Positions 36,374 through 41,935 of a stretch of DNA of 41,935 bases are shown in pieces. The notes beneath the pieces are model-generated. The model did no database searches. It saw only the letters and a program-made list of their open reading frames with translations, and was not told where the DNA came from. The stretch comes from an uncultured Candidatus Saccharibacteria bacterium (GTDB lineage: Bacteria > Patescibacteriota > Saccharimonadia > Saccharimonadales > Saccharimonadaceae), in NCBI GenBank assembly GCA_947305655.1, contig CAMZEA010000003.1, forward strand, positions 1-41,935. Direction: 5' to 3'. The translations under genes were made by a program, and so were the position numbers. Each line of letters starts with the position of its first letter. Position 1 is the first letter of the stretch.

Positions 36374-36462
36374 AAAACTCCTAAACACTTTTACATACTA
36401 TACCACACATTTCGCTATTATGCAATAGCTATTACGGGGATAATGTGCTGTATAATAGAGTT

Positions 36463-37266
36463 ATGTATCTCTGTATCGACATCGGCGGCACCAAAACCAT
36501 CGTCGCCCTCGTGAATGCACGAGGTAAAATCCTTCATTCCGTCAAGTTTGAGACCCCTGTCGATCAGAAGAAATTCTACGAACTTCTCCTCGAGCAAATC
36601 CGCATCAACTTCGTCATGACCGAAGTTATCGCCTTTGGCGTCGCGATGCCAGGCATCGTAAAAGACAACTGCGCCGTCTGGCTCGGCAATCTCCCCTGGA
36701 AGTCCTTCGATATCGCCCACAAGCTCGAGAAAGATTTCAAGCTCCCTGCTTTCGTCGAAAACGACGCCAACCTGGCCGCCATCGCCGAAACTCGCCGCAT
36801 CTACCACAAGAACGTTTACTACACCTTCAGCACCGGCATCGGTGGCGGCGTAACGCTTGGCGGCAAGCTATCTAACAAATATCGCGACTTCGAACCTGGC
36901 CACGAAAAATACCTCTATCACGGCAAAAAACACGAATGGGAAGATCTCGCCGCCGCGAGCGCCATTCGCGCCCGTTATGGCAAACTGATTGGTGAAATCA
37001 CCGACCGCGAATCCTGGGACGACATTATCGAGAGAATGCTCCTCGGCCTCATCCCTCAAACCATCCAGCTCAAACCAGACTGTGTTATCTTTGGCGGCCC
37101 GCTCGGCCTCGCCCTCCCGCGTTATCGCCGCACTCTTACAAAACGCCTCGCTCGCGAGCTCCCGAAGAACGTTCATATGCCGCGCCTCCTCAAAGCCCGC
37201 CACGGCTCCTTCTCTGTAATCAAAGGCTGCTACCTCTATGCAAAAGCTAATCTCAAAGCTCGCTAA
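36463..37266 (+). CDS. ROK family sugar kinase/regulator-like protein
   Basis: MYLCIDIGGTKTIVALVNARG, VENDANLAAIAE, STGIGGGVTLGGKL; TATAAT 6 nt before ATG. Confidence 0.9.
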   Translation: MYLCIDIGGTKTIVALVNARGKILHSVKFETPVDQKKFYELLLEQIRINFVMTEVIAFGVAMPGIVKDNCAVWLGNLPWKSFDIAHKLEKDFKLPAFVENDANLAAIAETRRIYHKNVYYTFSTGIGGGVTLGGKLSNKYRDFEPGHEKYLYHGKKHEWEDLAAASAIRARYGKLIGEITDRESWDDIIERMLLGLIPQTIQLKPDCVIFGGPLGLALPRYRRTLTKRLARELPKNVHMPRLLKARHGSFSVIKGCYLYAKANLKAR

Positions 37267-37669
37267 AGCCTATCCCAACCTCGAGGTTAAGGCCGGCGAC
37301 CGCTTTCAATTTACCCCGCCCGCCACACTTTTTTATGCCGAAAAAACAGATTACGCCAACAACGAAGCCAAGCTCCTCCTCCTTCACGAGCTCGGCCACT
37401 ACCTCATCGGCGAAACGGATTACAGCTCAGATATCGAACTCCTTGAGATTGAGGCTAAAGCCTGGGCCGAAGCGAAAAAGCTCTGCGCGAAGTATAGCGT
37501 CAAATACGATGAAGACTTCGCCGAAGATCGCCTCGATAGCTATCGCAATTATCTCCATGAAGCTTCTCTTTGCAAAGTCTGCCAGCTCTCTGGCTACCAA
37601 GACGGCCATGGCCTCTATCATTGCCCGCTCTGTGGCGCCACCTGGCAACAAAAAACTCCCCCGATGTAG
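37238..37669 (+). CDS. HELGH zinc metallopeptidase-like protein with C-terminal zinc ribbon
   Basis: LLLLHELGHYLIGETDYSSDIELLEIEAKAWAEAKKL and CKVCQLSGYQDGHGLYHCPLCG; overlaps the upstream ROK gene. Confidence 0.75.
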   Translation: MQKLISKLAKAYPNLEVKAGDRFQFTPPATLFYAEKTDYANNEAKLLLLHELGHYLIGETDYSSDIELLEIEAKAWAEAKKLCAKYSVKYDEDFAEDRLDSYRNYLHEASLCKVCQLSGYQDGHGLYHCPLCGATWQQKTPPM

Positions 37670-37679
37670 GGGAGTTTTT
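37650..37679 (+). terminator. Terminator overlapping the end of the HELGH ORF
   Basis: aaaaactccccc-gatgta-ggggagttttt. Confidence 0.8.
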
Positions 37680-37690
37680 CTTAATAGTCT

Positions 37691-37894
37691 TTAGGCATTC
37701 TTTTTTGCTTTGCCGCGCTTCGAGATGCGGCCACCCTTTGCGCCTGCAATCTTCGCAAGCTCTGGGTTAGCAGCAAAACCGCCAGTGTGACCATTCTTAC
37801 CACCTTTACGGCCGATTTCTGCGTAGAAATCCTTGCCGTACTTGGTTTTGTTAGTAGAGGCGGCTTTAACGCCACCAGCCTTAGTTCCAGCCAT
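37691..37894 (-). CDS. KGG/YciG (Con-10)-like small protein
   Basis: MAGTKAGGVKAASTNKTKYGKDFYAEIGRKGGKNGHTGGFAANPELAKIAGAKGGRISKRGKAKKNA; GGAGA upstream. Confidence 0.82.
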   Translation of the reverse strand: MAGTKAGGVKAASTNKTKYGKDFYAEIGRKGGKNGHTGGFAANPELAKIAGAKGGRISKRGKAKKNA

Positions 37895-38195
37895 CGCTGT
37901 CTCCATTTCTGCCCACCAAATTCAAATAATATCGCCACCCTTTTATGCGTGGCGATACTAAAAAGCATTCGCCTTCGCAGGTGCTTATGGCTATTTTAGC
38001 ATAAAGCTTCTGTTTTGTCAATACGCTTTTGTCTAAAAATATGTCATAATAACCGAACACTAGAGTAGCAAGAGCATCTCCACCCCTGTTATGCAAGCAA
38101 TATCGCTTTCCTGCGCCTTAGCCAAAAAAGACACAAAAATACCCGTCTTGATCCCGAAACAGGCCTTATAACGCGTCTCAGCGCGCCCTTATCTG

Positions 38196-38723
38196 TTATA
38201 TCTCGTAAATTTTATACTCGCAGTTCTTAAGGTGCTCTACGCGCAGGTTGCCCTTCCACTCAAGCTTATTAAAATATGCCCTAAAAACATGCGACACGCC
38301 GCCATGTGATACGACTACGACATTCTCGTACCCTGAAGCCACAATTTGGTCTATTGCTGCATAAACCCGCTCAAAGAATGCGTCCACCGACTCAATATCG
38401 TCCGCTCGGACAACATTGTCGAAATCAAAGGCCGCCTGAAGACGCTCGCCAACTAGCGTGCCTAGTTTACGCTCCCGCAAACCATCCATGGCTAAAACCG
38501 GAGCGTCATGATAACGGGCAATTTCCGCCGCCGTTTCCATCGCTCTTTTTAGAGGAGACGCAAAAATCACATCGACCTTCTCACCCTTTAGCTCTTCCGC
38601 CACGCGCTGCGCCTGCTTCAGCCCCTCCTCGTTTAGCGACGCATTGTCATCGAGAATCGGCTTCCCCGCCATCTCTATAAGATTCGTATCGGTTTGGCCG
38701 TGGCGCACAAAGATTAATCTCAT
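38196..38723 (-). CDS. Histidine phosphatase (phosphoglycerate mutase-like)
   Basis: MRLIFVRHGQTDTN...FASPLKRAMETAAEIARYH...VVVVSHGGVSHVFRAYF; TATAAT 7 nt upstream of ATG. Confidence 0.92.
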   Translation of the reverse strand: MRLIFVRHGQTDTNLIEMAGKPILDDNASLNEEGLKQAQRVAEELKGEKVDVIFASPLKRAMETAAEIARYHDAPVLAMDGLRERKLGTLVGERLQAAFDFDNVVRADDIESVDAFFERVYAAIDQIVASGYENVVVVSHGGVSHVFRAYFNKLEWKGNLRVEHLKNCEYKIYEI

Positions 38724-38819
38724 ATCATCAATTATATCAAAAACAAAAAACGGCTTCTCGCCGATTTTAAGTGGTGGAGTGGCAAAGACCGAAGCCTTCG
38801 CACACCCCATATATAAAAA

Positions 38820-38896
38820 TGGTGGGGATATGTGGACTTGAACCACAGACCTCGTCATTATCAGTGACGCGCTCTAACCAGCTGAGCTATATCCCC
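38820..38896 (-). tRNA. tRNA-Ile (anticodon GAU), CCA encoded
   Basis: Minus strand GGGGATATAGCTCAGCTGGTTAGAGCGCGTCACTGATAATGACGAGGTCTGTGGTTCAAGTCCACATATCCCCACCA; anticodon stem CGTCA/TGACG, loop CTGATAA. Confidence 0.95.
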
Positions 38897-38945
38897 TTAC
38901 CAGATTTATTCTACTAAATTTTCCGGATCGACGCAAGTATAAGTT

Positions 38946-41237
38946 TTATGGTTCGTCGAAGTGCCCTTCGCCGTCGCCGGCTCCATCATACCAAGACGGG
39001 CGAGTAGTCGTAAATGGAATGCCATAGAACATAGCATACATTGATGCATCATCAGCAATATGGCCATCCCAGCTCTCTAGAGGATTGAAGGTAACGACAT
39101 TTGGCACGCCCATAAACATATCGTTGAAGTTCTTTACGTTCGATGTATCCCAGCTCGTATAGTTTTTGCCAGGATGCTGCATCCTTGCAAGCGCACTGAC
39201 GTCAGTTAACGCCCTGTTGCTTCTGAACATAGTGTTCATATCAGTTACGCTCGAAGTATTCCACGCAGCAAGCGGCGAAATATCCGTCAAGGACATCCAT
39301 TTGTCTTGATCCCCCATCCAGCCGCTAAACATCCCGGCCATATTCTCTACATTTGAAACATCCCAGCTTGCAAGTGCCGAAATATCCGTCAACAGATAGG
39401 ACGCAGCGAACATCCACTCCATATCTTTCACGCCTGATACGTTCCAGCTCGTATAGCTCTTACCGGCATATTGCGTCGTCTCCAATGCATCTGCGCTCGT
39501 TATAGCGGTGTCATAGAACGTATGGCTCATGCTCTCCACATTAGAAGTGTTCCAAGACGACAACGCCGCGATATTCGCAAGCGATTCCGCTTCTCTGAAC
39601 ATACCAGACAAATCCGTAACATTCGATACATCCCAGCCCGCATAGCCATTACCTGCATCCTCTTTCGTCTCAAGAGCATCAGTATTGGTAATTGCCGTAC
39701 CGGCAAACATATGACTCATACTCTCCACGTTGGAAGTATTCCAGGATGACACATATGAAATGTCAGACAGGGCGACATCGCCTTCGAACATATGCTCCAT
39801 GCCGACTGCGCTTTGTGTATCCCAAACCGACACGAAAGAAATATCCGAAAGACTTTCGTCGTGCCAGAACATATGGCTCATATATTTAGTGTTCTTAGTA
39901 ACAAAGCTACTCGGGAGATTCAATGTTGCTAGATTTGTCATCGACTCAAACATATGCCCCATGTCCTCCACCTTACGCGTTTCAAACGCATTTGGCAAAG
40001 TAAGCGTTTCTATGCTACTCATACCGCTAAACATATAATTCATAGCTTCTACCTCGGACGTATCGAACGCCTCCGGCAAAGAAAGCATCTCGAGGCTGCT
40101 CATGCCCTCGAACATGCCCGTCATGGTATCCACCTTCGACGTATTAAACGTTGCCGGCAAAGTAAGCGTCTCTATACTACTCATACCGCTAAACATATAG
40201 TTCATACATTCTACCTCGGACGTGTTGAACGCTGCAGGCAAAGAAAGTGCCTGGAGGTTGCTCATCCCCTCGAACATGGCGTTCATATCCCTCACCTTCG
40301 AGGTATTGAACGTCGCTGGCAAAGTAAGCGCCTCAAGGCTGCTCATTTCACTAAACATGCCGCTCATACTCGTCACCTTCGAGGTATTGAAGCTATTCGG
40401 CAAAGTGAGTGAACTTACATTTTCTAGCCCATAGAACATATCGCCCATCTCTATCACAGATGACGTATTAAAGCTCTCCGTCAAAGTCAAAGTTTCGAGC
40501 GCGCGCAGATTGGCGAAGAGATTGAAACTCTTCTTATTTGCATAAATAGTGCTCGCCGTAGAATGAATATAAACACTACTATCGCCGTCATAATAGGCAT
40601 AAACTGGGACAGATCCAAGCGAAATTAATGCTTTTTTCGATGTTTCTGGGTTAATCGTATTCGGAAGAGTATCTACAAAAGCAAGATTCTTTATAATATG
40701 GTCTTCATCCGAGGTATCTTCATCTCCATTCCCGACTAACCTCTTCAGAGCCGCATTGACATCAATTCCGCGCGCCAAAATTGCTTTTTCCGCATTGATT
40801 TTCCCTGAATAATCGCCGCCAAGAGCAAGATTCTTTTCTGCCGGCATGTTCATGTCGACCCAAAAATCAACAGCGCTTAAATCCGGCGATGGATTCCATG
40901 CCCAATCGCCCGCTCCTGCCGGCAAATCTATGGTATATTTGTAGCCACCCGAAGGAAAATTAACAGTCTGGCACTGTTGATCGACGAAGTTATTAAAGTG
41001 TAACTGGACGGTAAAGTCCATTCCGTCCTCGGAGCCAACTGTTTTGATATTCATAACAAACGGAGCGCCACTGTAAGTCGTGCCAGTCGAAAGACAAATA
41101 GTTTTGACGCCGTTACCGCTCATCGTAGCGGATTGTGACGGCCACCAGCCTTCTGGAGTAGCAAAACACTCGCCGCCGATTACGGCCGCAAGTCCTGCGC
41201 TAGCTAATGCTACGCCCAAAATAGATGATTTTTTCAT
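38946..41237 (-). CDS. BspA-like DUF285 repeat surface protein
   Basis: Signal peptide MKKSSILGVALASAGLAAVIGGECFA; many repeats such as LPATFNTSKVRDMNAMFEGMSNLQALS and WNTSNVESMSHMFAGTAITNTDAL. Confidence 0.93.
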   Translation of the reverse strand: MKKSSILGVALASAGLAAVIGGECFATPEGWWPSQSATMSGNGVKTICLSTGTTYSGAPFVMNIKTVGSEDGMDFTVQLHFNNFVDQQCQTVNFPSGGYKYTIDLPAGAGDWAWNPSPDLSAVDFWVDMNMPAEKNLALGGDYSGKINAEKAILARGIDVNAALKRLVGNGDEDTSDEDHIIKNLAFVDTLPNTINPETSKKALISLGSVPVYAYYDGDSSVYIHSTASTIYANKKSFNLFANLRALETLTLTESFNTSSVIEMGDMFYGLENVSSLTLPNSFNTSKVTSMSGMFSEMSSLEALTLPATFNTSKVRDMNAMFEGMSNLQALSLPAAFNTSEVECMNYMFSGMSSIETLTLPATFNTSKVDTMTGMFEGMSSLEMLSLPEAFDTSEVEAMNYMFSGMSSIETLTLPNAFETRKVEDMGHMFESMTNLATLNLPSSFVTKNTKYMSHMFWHDESLSDISFVSVWDTQSAVGMEHMFEGDVALSDISYVSSWNTSNVESMSHMFAGTAITNTDALETKEDAGNGYAGWDVSNVTDLSGMFREAESLANIAALSSWNTSNVESMSHTFYDTAITSADALETTQYAGKSYTSWNVSGVKDMEWMFAASYLLTDISALASWDVSNVENMAGMFSGWMGDQDKWMSLTDISPLAAWNTSSVTDMNTMFRSNRALTDVSALARMQHPGKNYTSWDTSNVKNFNDMFMGVPNVVTFNPLESWDGHIADDASMYAMFYGIPFTTTRPSWYDGAGDGEGHFDEP

Positions 41238-41282
41238 CTCGACACTCTTTGTTTGTATTTATTTTTGTTTCGACTATTTTTA

Positions 41283-41335
41283 TATTTTTGACCTAGTCTT
41301 GCAATAAGTATAAGCGATTTAGGGCAAAAAGTCAA
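41283..41335 (-). promoter_or_regulatory. Promoter and 5'-UTR motif of the BspA-like gene
   Basis: Minus strand TTGACT-17-TATACT, then ctaggtcaaaaatat near the predicted mRNA 5' end. Confidence 0.6.
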
Positions 41336-41357
41336 CCCCCTATCCGCCCCTGTTTTG

Positions 41358-41801
41358 CTAGTTCAATTCCGCGCGAAATGCATTCGTCTCGCGAACTTCG
41401 GCGCCATGACTCTCGTAGAACCCCTTGGCACCTTCCTTCTTCTCGCGGCTAGACGAAGTAAACTCGAGGCGACGGCAACCATGCGCTCTACCCCAATCCT
41501 TAACAGCGTCGAGCAACTTGCCGCCGACACCCTTGCCGCGGCATTCACTATCGACTACTAGATCTTCCATATATACATTACGATCAAGCGTCGCCATCAC
41601 AATTGAGACAATCGTCATGCCAACCACCTTGCCGCCATCTGATGCGATTAGAATATCATGATAAGGCGACTCAATGAGCTCCTCGATAATCTCACGGCTA
41701 ATTGCCGAGCCATCATGACGGCTAGAGAGCTGCTGGCGAAGCTTCCCCATCGCCTCCGCAGCCTCTACGTCATACTCTGTTACTGCACCAATTTCAATCA
41801 T
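41358..41801 (-). CDS. GNAT family N-acetyltransferase
   Basis: MEDLVVDSECRGKGVGGKLLDAVKDWGRAHGCRRLEFTSSSREKKEGAKGFYESHGAEV. Confidence 0.92.
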   Translation of the reverse strand: MIEIGAVTEYDVEAAEAMGKLRQQLSSRHDGSAISREIIEELIESPYHDILIASDGGKVVGMTIVSIVMATLDRNVYMEDLVVDSECRGKGVGGKLLDAVKDWGRAHGCRRLEFTSSSREKKEGAKGFYESHGAEVRETNAFRAELN

Positions 41802-41935
41802 GCTCCTATCTCCTTTTTAATAATTGCAGCTAAGCCTTCACCAATTTCGTCAACCAGACTATCGTCTTCGCCTTCAACGAGGATTCTAATCTTATTCTCC
41901 GTGCCAGAATAGCGCACGAACACGCGGCCTTTACC
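41798..41935 (-). CDS. glmM: Phosphoglucosamine mutase, C-terminal end (partial)
   Basis: Minus strand GKGRVFVRYSGTENKIRILVEGEDDSLVDEIGEGLAAIIKKEIGA*, matching the GlmM phosphate-binding loop RxSGTE; ATGA overlap with GNAT. Confidence 0.8.
   Translation of the reverse strand, partial: GKGRVFVRYSGTENKIRILVEGEDDSLVDEIGEGLAAIIKKEIGA

Noticed and set aside
38087-38167. 26-codon plus-strand ORF (MQAISLSCALAKKDTKIPVLIPKQAL) behind a possible TATGTCATAAT promoter
   Set aside because: Too short, no SD, no similarity recognised; only conservation or Ribo-seq could support it.
38946-41237. Regular DNA repeats near the right end, considered as a CRISPR or VNTR array
   Set aside because: The periodicity is the in-frame DUF285 protein repeat; there is no spacer/repeat architecture.
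1-41935. Alternative genetic code (UGA = Gly) as in other Patescibacteria lineages
   Set aside because: UGA acts as a normal stop in several genes (for example fmt, mutM, glmM), so the standard bacterial code applies.

Overview
The window looks like an ordinary chromosomal segment of a Candidatus Saccharibacteria (TM7/Patescibacteria) genome. That assignment is an inference from the compact housekeeping genes, the AWGPER-type DUF11 surface protein, PKTGP-tailed proteins and use of the standard code (TGA = stop). Recognisable genes are rpmA, mutM, holA-like, an RdgB/HAM1-type NTPase, an RseP-type M50 protease, CPBP protease, rplU, ileS, nrdR, ftsZ, ftsA, map, adk-like, rpsU, recJ, priA, def, fmt, infB, an Fe-ADH, rpsA, a ROK kinase, a KGG/YciG-like protein, tRNA-Ile(GAU), a BspA-like DUF285 protein, a GNAT and the 3' end of glmM. 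I see no CRISPR array, transposase, integrase or restriction system. The most interesting signals are: (1) a four-gene operon of TasA/camelysin-like (SipW-type) surface proteins with a three-segment pair of mutually exclusive hairpins between cistrons 1 and 2; (2) a transcriptional T-box leader on ileS; (3) an unassigned, highly structured three-way-junction RNA candidate next to ileS, behind a strong extended -10 promoter; (4) about ten genes with a -10 box only 6-11 nt from the start codon, implying leaderless mRNAs; (5) an NrdR with all four zinc-ribbon cysteines lost; (6) a shared 5'-UTR motif on two surface-protein transcripts.
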